Assembly (NCBI RefSeq): GCF_003194585.1
Contig: NZ_QHKZ01000002.1
Coordinates: 558,001-622,000 of the forward strand
DNA: 64,000 bases
Direction: 5' to 3'
Source: Nocardioides daejeonensis
GTDB lineage: Bacteria > Actinomycetota > Actinomycetes > Propionibacteriales > Nocardioidaceae
The position numbers and the translations under genes are program-made. This document shows positions 16,444-25,311 of this stretch, one piece after another (position 1 is the first letter of the stretch; the number at the start of each line of letters is the position of its first letter). A model generated the notes under the pieces. It did no database searches. It was not told the origin of the DNA and worked only from the letters and a program-made list of their open reading frames with translations.

Positions 16444-19380
16444 ATGCGCTTCCGCGTACTCGGGCCGGTGAGCTACTGCGTGGACGACACGTGGGTCCAG
16501 CCGCGCGGCCCGCTCAAGAGTCGCCTGTTGAGCCTGCTGCTCGCCCACCCGAACGACGTGGTGCGGTTCGGCGTCCTCATCGATGCACTGTGGGGTGAGC
16601 CGACCGACGACCGGGCCCAGTCGCGGCTGCACGTCCAGATCCACCGCCTGCGCAACGAGCTCGACCATCCCCAACGGATCGTTGCCGAGGAGACCGGCTA
16701 CCGGCTGCGGGTCGCGATCGAGGAGCTGGACTCGCTGAGGTTCGAGCAGGCGGCGCTGACCGCCCTGGCCTGCACCGGGGAGGACGGTGCACGTGCTGAC
16801 GTGGCCCGCTGCGCACTCGAGGAATGGGGTGCCCGGGACGGAGGAGGCCTCCTGGCCGGGGTTGCCTTCGACGGCAGCGACCTTGCCGCCTGTGCAGAGC
16901 GGGCAGCACGGCTGCACACGCTTCGGCTCGATGTCGCCGAGGCGATGTTCGGGGCCGAGATCGGACGCGGCCGGCATCTCGACGTGGTGGCGGACCTGCA
17001 GGGCCTCGCCGCGGCGCACCCGTTCCGGGAGTCGCTGCAAGCGCTGGTGATGAGCGCCCTCCAACGGTGCGGGCGTCAGCAGGAGGCGCTCCAGGTCTAC
17101 CGCGACACCCGGCGAGTGCTGATCGAGGAGCTCGGTCTGGAGCCCTCGGCTCCGCTGCGCGCGATGCACGAGGCGGTGCTCAGCGGCTCGCTCGCCGCCG
17201 GCGGCCGGAGCGCGCTGCCGACTCCCGCGCAGCTGCCGATCGCGCCCCCGCTCGTCGGCCGCGACGCAGCTGAGGCCGAGCTCGGCCGCCTTCTGACCGA
17301 CCGGCCGATCGGCGTCGTGACCGGCGCCCCCGGTGCCGGCAAGAGCGCGCTGGCGCTGGCCTGGGCGGAGCGGCGCCGGTCGCACTACCCGGACGGCCAG
17401 CTCTTCGTCGATCTCCGCGGCTACTCTGCGGCACCGCCGCTGGAGCCAGACGTCGTTCTGGACGGGTTCCTCCGGGCGCTTGGCTGCGACCCGACAGGAT
17501 TGCGCGACCTCGACGAGCGCACCGCCACCTTCCGCAGCCTCGTCGCCGACCGACGCCTCATCCTCATCCTCGACAACGCCCGCTCCACAGAGCAGGTGCG
17601 TCCGCTCCTGCCCGGTACGCCGTCGTGCCGCACCGTGGTCACCAGTCGCGACCGCCTCAGCGGGCTCAGCATCCGCGAGGACGCCTGCCGGATCGAGCTG
17701 AGCGGACTCGCCCCCGCCGATGCCGTCGCCGTGCTCCGCGGCGAGGCCGCCGATCCGGCCGGATCCCCGGACGACGACCGGCAGTGGCTGCTGCTCGCCC
17801 AGCGCTGCGCGCACCTCCCGCTGGCGCTGCGCGTCGCCGGCGAACGGGTGCGTGCCGACCCCTACCTGCTGGGGGTGCTGGCCGAGGCCTCAGCCGCGGA
17901 GGAGGCCCTCGACCTCCTCGAGCTCGGTGACCCGGACAGCAGCGCCCGCGAGATCCTCTCCTGGTCGTTCGACGCCCTTCGCCCCGACGCCACCAGGCTC
18001 ACCCAGGCGCTCGGTGACAACCCGGCGAGCGAGATCGACGTGCCCGGGCTGGCAGCGCTCGCCGGCCTCGACCTGCACCGCACTCGGCGCGCGCTCGAGG
18101 AGGTGACCCGAGCACACCTCGCGGACCTGACCGCGGGTTGGGTCCGGCAGCACGACCTCCTCGCCGCCTGTGCCCGGCGCAGCGCCGAGGCGCTGCCGGA
18201 AGCGGTGCGCACGGCGGGCCGGACCCGTCTGGCGAGGCACTTCGCAACGCGGGTCGAGGCCGCCATCGGCCTCTGGGAACGCGGTCGGCCCGCAGCGGAC
18301 TTCCCGACGGCCGACGAGGCCCGGGCCTGGCTGAGCCGAGCGGCCCCCACCATCGTCGAGGTCGCCCAGGTGGCGCCGTACGCCGCGGACGAGGCGGTGG
18401 CGACAAGCGCTGCCGCGCTGTGCTACCCGCTCTCCCGACAGGGCGAGAACGCCTTGGCCGAGCGACTGGCGACGGCGGGCTCCCGCGCTGCTGCCCGGCT
18501 CAGCGACCACGGCACCGAGGCGATGCTTCTCGGCGCCCTGGGCGTCCTCAACCACCGACGCGGCGAGTGGGGACCCGGCGAACAGCTGCTGCGCCGGGCG
18601 ATGGTGGCGGCGGAGCGCTCGGGCGACCTCACGCGGATCGCCACCTCGGAGAACAACCTGGGGATCTACCTGCTCTTCCGCGGCCGGCTGCCTGCCGCCG
18701 CCGACTGCTTCACCCGCGCACACCGGCACCTCGAGGCCCTGCAGGACTCGCGCCGGGCCCGGATCGCGCGAGGCAATCTCGGCGAGACCCTCACCCGGAT
18801 GGGAAGGCTCGACGAGGCCGACCCGATCCTGACCGAGCTGCACCGGGCCGAGTGCGCCGCCGCGACCGGCGGGCCGGGCCCGACCTACAGCGCATGCCGC
18901 CTGGCTCGCCTGCAGTGGTGCCGCGGGCTGCCCGAGCCGGCACGCGCCACGGCCGAACTCGCTCTCGGCCTCGCGCGAGACGATGACAACCGCCTTCTCG
19001 AGTGCGAGGCGCGGTGGCTGCTCGGCGTGGTCAGCCTCGCCGACGGCGAGCGGGCCGACGCCGAGCTGCACCTGACCGCGGCCCTCGACCTGGCCCGCGA
19101 CCTCGGAGACGTCGACCAGACCCTCCAGAGTCTCGGCGCCCTTGCGCAACTCGCGCGCCGCGACGATCCCGACCGCGCCGAAGCCCTGCTCGAGGAGGCG
19201 CTCGCCCTGGCGCGGCGCGGCGGCTTCGGCGAGAGCGAGTGGGGGCTCCTCGACCAGCGCGCCGATCTGCTCCGCGACCTCGGCCGGGCGGCGGAGGCCC
19301 AGCGGAGCGCGGAGCAGGCGAGGCGACGTCGAGAGGCCTGCGGCGTCACTCCACCGGCAGGCCGAGACCCCGGGCGATGA
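16444..19380 (+). CDS. AfsR/SARP-type transcriptional regulator with NB-ARC ATPase and TPR domains
   Basis: 978-residue STAND regulator. An OmpR-like winged helix (about 1-90, PLKSRLLSLLLAHPNDVV) is followed by the bacterial transcriptional activation domain (about 95-250), then an NB-ARC ATPase with Walker A GAPGAGKS (294-301) and Walker B RLILILDNA (372-380, D378). After that come a winged-helix section and a C-terminal run of TPR-like helical repeats (about 660-960). AfsR relatives activate secondary metabolism or morphological genes after ligand or ATP binding. No biosynthetic cluster is visible nearby, so the target is unknown. It has an RBS GGAGGA before the ATG. The 3' end overlaps the convergent acyl-CoA dehydrogenase gene by 35 bases. 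Confidence 0.9.
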   Translation: MRFRVLGPVSYCVDDTWVQPRGPLKSRLLSLLLAHPNDVVRFGVLIDALWGEPTDDRAQSRLHVQIHRLRNELDHPQRIVAEETGYRLRVAIEELDSLRFEQAALTALACTGEDGARADVARCALEEWGARDGGGLLAGVAFDGSDLAACAERAARLHTLRLDVAEAMFGAEIGRGRHLDVVADLQGLAAAHPFRESLQALVMSALQRCGRQQEALQVYRDTRRVLIEELGLEPSAPLRAMHEAVLSGSLAAGGRSALPTPAQLPIAPPLVGRDAAEAELGRLLTDRPIGVVTGAPGAGKSALALAWAERRRSHYPDGQLFVDLRGYSAAPPLEPDVVLDGFLRALGCDPTGLRDLDERTATFRSLVADRRLILILDNARSTEQVRPLLPGTPSCRTVVTSRDRLSGLSIREDACRIELSGLAPADAVAVLRGEAADPAGSPDDDRQWLLLAQRCAHLPLALRVAGERVRADPYLLGVLAEASAAEEALDLLELGDPDSSAREILSWSFDALRPDATRLTQALGDNPASEIDVPGLAALAGLDLHRTRRALEEVTRAHLADLTAGWVRQHDLLAACARRSAEALPEAVRTAGRTRLARHFATRVEAAIGLWERGRPAADFPTADEARAWLSRAAPTIVEVAQVAPYAADEAVATSAAALCYPLSRQGENALAERLATAGSRAAARLSDHGTEAMLLGALGVLNHRRGEWGPGEQLLRRAMVAAERSGDLTRIATSENNLGIYLLFRGRLPAAADCFTRAHRHLEALQDSRRARIARGNLGETLTRMGRLDEADPILTELHRAECAAATGGPGPTYSACRLARLQWCRGLPEPARATAELALGLARDDDNRLLECEARWLLGVVSLADGERADAELHLTAALDLARDLGDVDQTLQSLGALAQLARRDDPDRAEALLEEALALARRGGFGESEWGLLDQRADLLRDLGRAAEAQRSAEQARRRREACGVTPPAGRDPGR

Positions 19381-20557
19381 GCATCCGCTGCACCTCGCTG
19401 GTGCCCTCACCGATCTCCAGGATCTTGGCGTCGCGGTAGAAGCGGGCCACCGGGTACTCCTCCATGAAGCCGTAGCCCCCGAAGACCTGCGTGGCGATCC
19501 GGGTCGCGGTCACCGCGGACTCCGAGGTGTAGAGCTTGGCGATCGACGCGGCGTGCTTGAACTCCGCCGCCGTGGGGCCACGGCCACCCGCCATCGCGTC
19601 CTTCATGGCCGCCGCCTTGTAGGTGAGCAGCCGCGAGGCGTGCAGCATCACCTCGAGGTCTGCGATCTGGAAGGCGACGCCCTGCTTGCGCCCGATCGGC
19701 CCTCCCATGGTCTGCCGCTCGAGGGCGTAGGTGGTGCAGAGATCGACGCAGGCCTGGATCAGGCCGGTGGCCAGCGCGGCGATCGCAACGCGGCCGTCGT
19801 CGAGCGTGGCGAGGAACTGGGCATAGCCGCGACCCCGCTCTCCCAGCAGGTTCTCCGCCGGCACCCGCGCGTCGACGAAGGTCAGCGGGTGGGTGTCGGA
19901 GATATGCCAGCCGAGCTTGTCGTACTGCGGCTCCGCGGTGAAGCCCGGAGTGCCCGAAGGCACGATGATCGCCGAGATCTCCGGTCGTTCTGCTCCGGTG
20001 GTCGAGCTTGTCGAGACCCCGGTCCGCGCGGTCACGGTCACGACCGAGGTGATGGCGGAGCCGGAGTTGGTGATGAACTGCTTGGCACCGTTGACGACCC
20101 ACTCGTCGCCGACGAGCTCGGCCTTGGTCCGGGTCGCACCGGCATCCGATCCGGCGCCCGGCTCGGTGAGGCCGAAGCCAGCCAGCCGCCGCCCGGCGAC
20201 GAGCTCGGGCAGCCACTGCTCCCGCTGGGCGTCGGTGCCGAACGTGAGGATGGGATTGATGCCGAGCCCGACCCCGGCCTCCAACGTGATGCCCATCGCC
20301 TGGTCGACTCGGCCAAGCTCCTCGATCGCGAGACAGAGCGAGGTGAACGGGCCGTCCTCGGGCGCGATGCCGGCGCCGCCGTACTCCTCCGGCGCCGTGA
20401 GCCCGAAGAGGCCCAGGTCGCCCATCTTCTGCACGACGTCGACCGGGAAGTGGTGCTCCCGGTCCCATCGGGCAACGTGCGGACCGATCTCCGCCTCGGC
20501 GAAGTCGCGGACCGTGCGACGGAACTCCTCATGCTCGCGAGTGAGTTCGAACGACAT
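19346..20557 (-). CDS. Acyl-CoA dehydrogenase
   Basis: FAD enzyme introducing the alpha-beta double bond into acyl-CoA, 403 residues from the ATG at 20557 (AGGAGG four bases upstream). Landmarks: PEEYGGAGI, the FAD/substrate loop GLTEPGAGSDAGATRT, QTMGGPIGRKQGVAFQIADL, QVFGGYGFMEEYPVARFYRD, and the terminal EIGEGTSEVQRMLIAR whose Glu (GEGTS) fits the catalytic base. Residues about 178-190 (TGVSTSSTTGAER) are encoded by a copy of the dispersed genomic repeat, filling a surface loop between conserved strands. It is divergent from a MerR regulator with a shared operator, so it is probably regulated by acyl-CoA or a related catabolite. Confidence 0.94.
   Translation of the reverse strand: MSFELTREHEEFRRTVRDFAEAEIGPHVARWDREHHFPVDVVQKMGDLGLFGLTAPEEYGGAGIAPEDGPFTSLCLAIEELGRVDQAMGITLEAGVGLGINPILTFGTDAQREQWLPELVAGRRLAGFGLTEPGAGSDAGATRTKAELVGDEWVVNGAKQFITNSGSAITSVVTVTARTGVSTSSTTGAERPEISAIIVPSGTPGFTAEPQYDKLGWHISDTHPLTFVDARVPAENLLGERGRGYAQFLATLDDGRVAIAALATGLIQACVDLCTTYALERQTMGGPIGRKQGVAFQIADLEVMLHASRLLTYKAAAMKDAMAGGRGPTAAEFKHAASIAKLYTSESAVTATRIATQVFGGYGFMEEYPVARFYRDAKILEIGEGTSEVQRMLIARGLGLPVE
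19995..20022. repeat. Dispersed repeat copy inside the acyl-CoA dehydrogenase gene
   Basis: The plus strand reads CCGGTGGTCGAGCTTGTCGA followed by GACCCCGG, a full-length family copy. On the coding (minus) strand it is read in frame as part of TARTGVSTSSTTGA, a loop preceding the conserved EISAIIVPSGTPGF strand. Confidence 0.8.
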
Positions 20558-20601
20558 GCTTCCTCCTGGCATAGCGACGGCTCGGCCGCCATCGTCGTAC
20601 G

Positions 20602-20617
20602 CTTACGTCAACGTAAG
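20602..20617. promoter_or_regulatory. Palindromic operator between acyl-CoA dehydrogenase and merR
   Basis: CTTACGTCAACGTAAG is an inverted repeat with 7-base arms and a 2-base centre, in the 79-base gap between the two divergent starts. TTACGT-N2-ACGTAA palindromes are typical operators of MerR-type regulators of acyl-CoA and branched-chain catabolism, so the adjacent merR product is the likely binder, controlling both genes. Confidence 0.75.
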
Positions 20618-20636
20618 GCAAGGTCGGAGGTCACGG

Positions 20637-21029
20637 ATGGCGGAGCGCACCTGGACCATCCGCCAGCTCGCGAACGAGTACGACGTCACGCTGCGCACGC
20701 TGCGCCACTACGAGGAGCTCGGGCTGCTCTCCCCGATGCGCTCCGGAAGCGCCCGGCACTACCGGCAGCGGGACCGGATCCGGCTGGAGCTGATCCTGCG
20801 CGGCAAACGCCTCGGCTTCACGCTGGAGGCGATCGCCACCATCGTCAACATGTACGACGAACCGCCCGGCGAGGCAGGGCAGCTGCGCTACCTCCTCGAC
20901 CAGATCGAGGTGCGTCGCGCGGAGCTCGACCGACTGCGCGACGACATCCGCCGTACCGAGCAGGATCTCGCCGGAGTCGCCCGACGCTGCCAGGAGGAGC
21001 TGGACCGGATCGGCAGGCCTAGTCCCTGA
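20637..21029 (+). CDS. MerR-family transcriptional regulator
   Basis: 130-residue regulator. The N-terminal winged helix-turn-helix (WTIRQLANEYDVTLRTLRHY, then EELGLLSPMRSGSARHYRQR) is standard MerR. It is followed by a long dimerisation coiled coil (about 75-125) and almost no effector domain; no metal-binding cysteine cluster is present apart from one Cys near the end. Start ATG 20637 with GGAGG six bases upstream; the frame extends upstream but only antisense to the dehydrogenase. Divergent arrangement and shared palindrome indicate control of the acyl-CoA dehydrogenase. Its 3' end overlaps the convergent GMC oxidoreductase gene by 11 bases. Confidence 0.9.
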   Translation: MAERTWTIRQLANEYDVTLRTLRHYEELGLLSPMRSGSARHYRQRDRIRLELILRGKRLGFTLEAIATIVNMYDEPPGEAGQLRYLLDQIEVRRAELDRLRDDIRRTEQDLAGVARRCQEELDRIGRPSP

Positions 21030-22764
21030 CCGGCATCTTCGGCGTCGGCAGGTCGACCGGGAGCGCCGCCGGCGCGCCCGCAGGGACGACCGGAACCGCC
21101 GGAGCGACCCGCTCCACCGGCACGTAGGTCGCACCGACCGGTGGGCGCTGGTCGGCCTCGCCCTTGTTGGGCCACAACGACATCGCGCGCTCTGCTTGGG
21201 CGGTGATGGTGAGCGACGGGTTCACGCCGAGGTTCGCGGAGATCGCAGCGCCGTCCACGACATGCAGGCCGGGATGTCCGAAGACCCGGTGATAACCGTC
21301 GATGACACCCCTCTCCGGGTCGGACCCGATGGGTGCGCCGCCCAGGAAGTGCGCGGTCATCGGGATGTCGAAGATCTCCCCCACTCCTCCGTACGCGGCA
21401 CCGCCGATCTCCTCGGCCATCAGCCGGGTCGCCTCGTTGGCCTTCGGGATCCAGGTCGGGTTGGGCTCGCCGTGCCCCTGGGTGGAGGTCAGCTTCACCC
21501 GGCCCCGCCAGGTGCGCTTCGGCTTCACGGTGATCGAGTTGTCGTAGGTCTGCATCACCAGGGCGATGATGGACCGGTTCGACCAGTCCTTCAGCCCGAG
21601 GTAGAGCGCCAGGAAGTTCCCAGGGTGGCGGACGATCTGCCACAGCCACCGCAACGCCCTCGGCATCCGGCCACCGCCGTCGGTCATCACCGTGGTCATC
21701 AGGGCCATGAGGTTCGAGCCCTGGCCGTAGCGGACCGGCTCGATGTGAGTGACCTCATCGGGGTGCATCGACCCGGTGATCGCGACACCGCGGTGGAAGT
21801 CGTTCTCCTTGCGCCGCCGCAGCTTGGTGTTGGCGGTACAGATCGACTCGGAGTTGGTGCGCGTGAGGTGACCGAGGCGATCCGAGACGTGGGGCAGCCG
21901 CCCGGCCCGCTTCATCCGGTGCAGCAGCTCCTGCGTGCCCCAGGTGCCGGCGGCCAGGACGACCTGCTCTGCCGACAGCACCTGCCGGTGACGCCGGCCG
22001 CGCTTGCCGGTCGTGGCGACGTGGACGTCGTACCCGCCCGCGGCCCGGGGCACGATCTCGGTGACAGTGGTGAGTGCCCGCACCTCGGCACCGGCCCGCT
22101 CGGCCAGGTAGAGGTAGTTCTTCACCAGCGTGTTCTTGGCGCCGTGGCGGCAGCCCGTCATGCATTCGCCGCATTCGTGGCAACCGGTACGCCGCGGCCC
22201 CGCCCCGCCGAAGAACGGGTCGTCGACCTCGACCCCCGGCTCCTTGGCACCGTCCCGGCCGAAGAACACCCCGACCGGCGCATAGTGGAACGTGTCGCCG
22301 ACGCCCATTCGCTCTGCGACCTTGCGCACCACCTTGTCCGCCTCTGTCTCGGTGGGGTTCAGGTTGACCCCGAGCATCCGCTTGGCCTGGTCGTAGTGCG
22401 GAGCGAGCTCCGACTTCCAGTCCGTGATGTCGGCCCACTGACGGTCGTTGTAGAACGCGTCGGTCTGCGGCTCATAGAGGGTGTTGGCGTAGACGAGCGA
22501 ACCACCTCCGACACCGGCACCGGCCAGCACCACGACGTTCTTGAGCACCCGGATCCGCTGGATGCCGTAGCAGCCGAGCGCCGGGGCCCAGAGGAAGCGC
22601 TTGACATCCCAGGAGGTCGCGGCGAACTCGTCGTCGGCGAACCGGCGCCCGGCTTCGAGCACTCCGACCCGATAGCCCTTCTCGGTGAGCCGGAGTGCGG
22701 TCACCGAGCCGCCGAACCCCGAACCGACCACCAGCACGTCGTAGTCGAATCCCTGATCCTTCAT
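21019..22764 (-). CDS. GMC-family FAD oxidoreductase (cholesterol-oxidase/ChoD-like)
   Basis: 581 residues from the ATG at 22764, chosen because GGAGG stands eight bases upstream; two earlier in-frame ATGs (22779, 22806) lack an RBS. The N-terminus has the FAD dinucleotide loop VVGSGFGG (13-20), with AGAGVGGGSLVYANTLY (81-97) following. A cysteine cluster C195-C198-C201-C205 (CHECGECMTGC) has ferredoxin-like CxxCxxCxxxC spacing and is shared with mycobacterial ChoD-type proteins. The C-terminal GMC signature contains HFLGGAPIGSDPERGVIDGY and HVVDGAAISANLGVNPSLTI. A Pro/Val-rich tail ends the protein. Relatives oxidise sterol 3-OH groups or other alcohols. It is the last gene of the mce operon, which fits a role in steroid or lipid breakdown, but the substrate is unproven. 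Confidence 0.87.
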   Translation of the reverse strand: MKDQGFDYDVLVVGSGFGGSVTALRLTEKGYRVGVLEAGRRFADDEFAATSWDVKRFLWAPALGCYGIQRIRVLKNVVVLAGAGVGGGSLVYANTLYEPQTDAFYNDRQWADITDWKSELAPHYDQAKRMLGVNLNPTETEADKVVRKVAERMGVGDTFHYAPVGVFFGRDGAKEPGVEVDDPFFGGAGPRRTGCHECGECMTGCRHGAKNTLVKNYLYLAERAGAEVRALTTVTEIVPRAAGGYDVHVATTGKRGRRHRQVLSAEQVVLAAGTWGTQELLHRMKRAGRLPHVSDRLGHLTRTNSESICTANTKLRRRKENDFHRGVAITGSMHPDEVTHIEPVRYGQGSNLMALMTTVMTDGGGRMPRALRWLWQIVRHPGNFLALYLGLKDWSNRSIIALVMQTYDNSITVKPKRTWRGRVKLTSTQGHGEPNPTWIPKANEATRLMAEEIGGAAYGGVGEIFDIPMTAHFLGGAPIGSDPERGVIDGYHRVFGHPGLHVVDGAAISANLGVNPSLTITAQAERAMSLWPNKGEADQRPPVGATYVPVERVAPAVPVVPAGAPAALPVDLPTPKMPVRD

Positions 22765-22795
22765 CGTCCCTGCCTCCATCACGCATCCGTCTCCA

Positions 22796-24799
22796 TCAGG
22801 CGTCATAGTCCAAGCGGACCTGCTCAGTCACCGGGTGGGCCTGGCAGGTGAGCACGTAGCCGTCGTCGAGCTCCTCGTCGTCGAGCACGTGGTTCTGATC
22901 CATCACCACACGCCCGAGCAGCACCTTCGCCTTGCAGGTGCCGCAAGCTCCGCCTGCGCAGGAGTACGGCGCATCGACGCCCGCCTGCAGTGCCGCGTCG
23001 AGGATCGGCGCACCGGTGGAGCGCACGGCGAGCGCGGACTCCACGCCGTCCAGCGCGACCGTCACCTCGCTGAGCAGGTCGATCGCGACGTCGGCCGCGG
23101 AGGTGCTCGTGGTGTGGAAGACCTCACTCAGCACCCGCTCCGCGGGGGCGTGCTCCGCAAGCCAGTCCCGCAGGTCGGCGACGAGCTGCTCCGGCCCGCA
23201 CAGGAACCACGCATCGACGCTCTCGGGCGCCTCCACCAGCCCCTCGACCAGCTCGGCGTCGATCCGCCCGCGCAGCGCGGTGGTCTCCTCACGCGAGAGC
23301 ACCGGGTGGATCGTCAGTCGGCCGGGGTGCCGTTCGGCGAGGGCCGTGAGCTCGGCACCGAACATCGTCGAGGCGGCGGTCCGGTTGCCGTAGACGAGCG
23401 TGAAAGTGCTCCACGGCTCCGTCTCGAGCGTGGTGGCGATCGTCGACATCATCGGGGTGATGCCGGAGCCGGCTGCCACTGCGACGTACCTGCGCTCGGC
23501 CTCGGGGTCGAGCCGCACCTGGAACCGTCCGGTCGGCGTCATCACGTCGAGGATGTCGCCGACCTGCAGCTCGTGGTTGACGTAGCGCGAGAAGACCCCT
23601 CCGGCGACCTCCTTGACCGCCACCCGCAACGTGTTGGCCGAGACCGGCTCCACCAGCGAGTAGGAACGGCGCACCTCGGTGCCGTCGACGACCGCCCGCA
23701 AGGTGAGGTGCTGGCCCTGGAGGTAGTGGTACCGCAGCGCGAGGTCCTCGGGGACGTCGAAGGTGACGGCGACGCTGTCGTCGGTGAGACGGTCGATCCG
23801 CGAGACGCGCAGGGAGTGGAAGACGGGGCGCTGGCCCGGCCCCTGGGCGTCGACGTCCCCGAGCTGCCGGGTGATCCGCCGCCACGTGCGGTACTCGCTC
23901 GGGGTGAGCGAGCGCCCGAACCAGGTGGAGATGGCGGCGTTGCGGTCGAGGTAGGCCTCCTCGTTGCGCTTCCAGGCCCGCACGTACCGGTAGAAGGGCA
24001 CGCTGGGGTGGAGGTGGTGCACCAGGTGGTAGTTCTGGTAGACGAACAGCGGCGTGAGGACCTTCTCGCCACCGACTCGGACCCGGGTGGCCCGGTACTT
24101 GTCCTCGCGCTGCGTGGTACGCAGGCCGTGGTGCGGCAGGTAGTCGAACCACCACGCGAGCACCAGGATGCCGAAGCGTTGCGGGATCAGGTAGCCCCAC
24201 AGCAGCGCGCTGCCGTAGCCCGCCGTCGCCAGCGTGACGAAGGCGCCGATGACGACCGTGAAGAGGGTCAGCGTCGCTGCCACCTCGGCCCGGGGCCTGC
24301 TCGGGAGCCTGCGCAGATAGAAGACGACGTACCAGAGGTCAACCGTCGCCCATCGGAACGGCAGCTGCCACCAGGGGCCCTCGTCGCACCAGGCGTCGGG
24401 GTCGATCGACTTCGGCTCGTTGGTGTTGCGGTGGTGCTCGATATGGATGAACTTCACCAGCGGGAAGGTCGCCCACGCCACCACGAAGGGCACCGACAGA
24501 TGGCCGAGCAGGTCGTTCAGCCGGGTGTGGGTGCTGACCGCATGATGGGTTGACTCGTGCAGCACGCTGAACATCAGGAAGGTGACCGCCGCTCCCATCG
24601 GGACGGTGATCCAGTGGGACCAGTCCCAGGCGAAGAGGCCCGCCATCTCCAGGCCGAAGAGGCCCGCGGTCCCGAGGTAGAGCGCCGCGGTGGGCCAGGC
24701 AAGGGTCGGCACCCGCTCTCCCGGGTCGGGCAGGCCGAGGACGGGCTGTTGCAGGGCGACGCGCGTGCCCTGAGCCGCGCCGGACTCTGTCGTACTCAT
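22796..24799 (-). CDS. Fused membrane fatty-acid desaturase, FAD/NAD(P)H reductase and [2Fe-2S] ferredoxin
   Basis: 667-residue three-part enzyme. Residues about 30-300: polytopic di-iron desaturase/hydroxylase with three His boxes, HESTHH (81-86), HIEHH (119-123) and HLVHH (258-262). About 325-560: ferredoxin reductase with a flavin loop RSYSLVEP and a nucleotide region GSGITPMMSTIA. About 575-667: plant-type ferredoxin with C614, C619, C622 and C652 (CAGGACGTC). It resembles a fusion of M. tuberculosis DesA3 and its reductase Rv3230c, so it should carry electrons from NAD(P)H to the membrane di-iron centre within one chain. Start ATG 24799 has AGGAGA about seven bases upstream, overlapping the preceding stop, which puts it in the mce operon. 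Substrate unknown: fatty acyl, sterol or hydrocarbon chain. Confidence 0.9.
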   Translation of the reverse strand: MSTTESGAAQGTRVALQQPVLGLPDPGERVPTLAWPTAALYLGTAGLFGLEMAGLFAWDWSHWITVPMGAAVTFLMFSVLHESTHHAVSTHTRLNDLLGHLSVPFVVAWATFPLVKFIHIEHHRNTNEPKSIDPDAWCDEGPWWQLPFRWATVDLWYVVFYLRRLPSRPRAEVAATLTLFTVVIGAFVTLATAGYGSALLWGYLIPQRFGILVLAWWFDYLPHHGLRTTQREDKYRATRVRVGGEKVLTPLFVYQNYHLVHHLHPSVPFYRYVRAWKRNEEAYLDRNAAISTWFGRSLTPSEYRTWRRITRQLGDVDAQGPGQRPVFHSLRVSRIDRLTDDSVAVTFDVPEDLALRYHYLQGQHLTLRAVVDGTEVRRSYSLVEPVSANTLRVAVKEVAGGVFSRYVNHELQVGDILDVMTPTGRFQVRLDPEAERRYVAVAAGSGITPMMSTIATTLETEPWSTFTLVYGNRTAASTMFGAELTALAERHPGRLTIHPVLSREETTALRGRIDAELVEGLVEAPESVDAWFLCGPEQLVADLRDWLAEHAPAERVLSEVFHTTSTSAADVAIDLLSEVTVALDGVESALAVRSTGAPILDAALQAGVDAPYSCAGGACGTCKAKVLLGRVVMDQNHVLDDEELDDGYVLTCQAHPVTEQVRLDYDA

Positions 24800-24810
24800 G
24801 GTGTTCTCTC

Positions 24811-25311
24811 CTAGAGGGGGGTGTAGCCGGCGATCCGCCAGGTATCGCCGTCGGGGACCATCTCGACCTCGATCCGGCTGCCGAGGACAACCGGCTCACC
24901 GGAGCGTCCGGTGGCGGTCTGATTGACGAGCACCAGCACGGTGACGCGGTCCTCGTCGCCGTCGACGACGCCCGCTCCGACCACCTCGGCGACGGTGGAG
25001 ATGCCGCGCTTCGCCGCCAGCTTGCGCACGGACTTGTCCAGGATCTCGGCGTAGTCGTCGCGGAACTCGCCCGTCGTCTGGTCGATCGCCCGGTCCAGGT
25101 CGTCGTCGAGCGTGGCCACGTCGTAGCTGAGCAGCAGCGGAACCCGGCTCCGGGCCTCCCGCAGGGCCTCCTGCTGCGCGGCGGGGTCGGCGTCGGCACG
25201 CACCCCCAGCCAAGCCATCGCGGCGGCAACCGCTCCCGCGGCGACCAGGGCCAGCACCAGCGCAGCGCCGAGCAGGTGGGGGTGCTGCCGCGAGGTAGCG
25301 GGGGTGCTCAC
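24811..25311 (-). CDS. Mce-associated membrane protein (second)
   Basis: 166 residues from the GTG at 25311, which overlaps the previous stop as GTGA. One N-terminal transmembrane helix (HLLGAALVLALVAAGAVAAA) and an extracytoplasmic domain of about 130 residues: a helical part (LREARSRVPLLLSYDVATLDDD, DRAIDQTTGEFRDDY) then a small NTF2-like beta part (VTVLVLVNQTA, GDTWRIAGYTPL). This is the usual Mas architecture found after mceF; such proteins stabilise Mce complexes. It keeps low identity but the same plan as its upstream neighbour. Confidence 0.87.
   Translation of the reverse strand: MSTPATSRQHPHLLGAALVLALVAAGAVAAAMAWLGVRADADPAAQQEALREARSRVPLLLSYDVATLDDDLDRAIDQTTGEFRDDYAEILDKSVRKLAAKRGISTVAEVVGAGVVDGDEDRVTVLVLVNQTATGRSGEPVVLGSRIEVEMVPDGDTWRIAGYTPL

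Noticed and set aside
16444..19380. Biosynthetic gene cluster controlled by the SARP regulator
   Set aside because: No polyketide, peptide or terpene biosynthesis genes flank it; neighbours are housekeeping or lipid catabolism genes.
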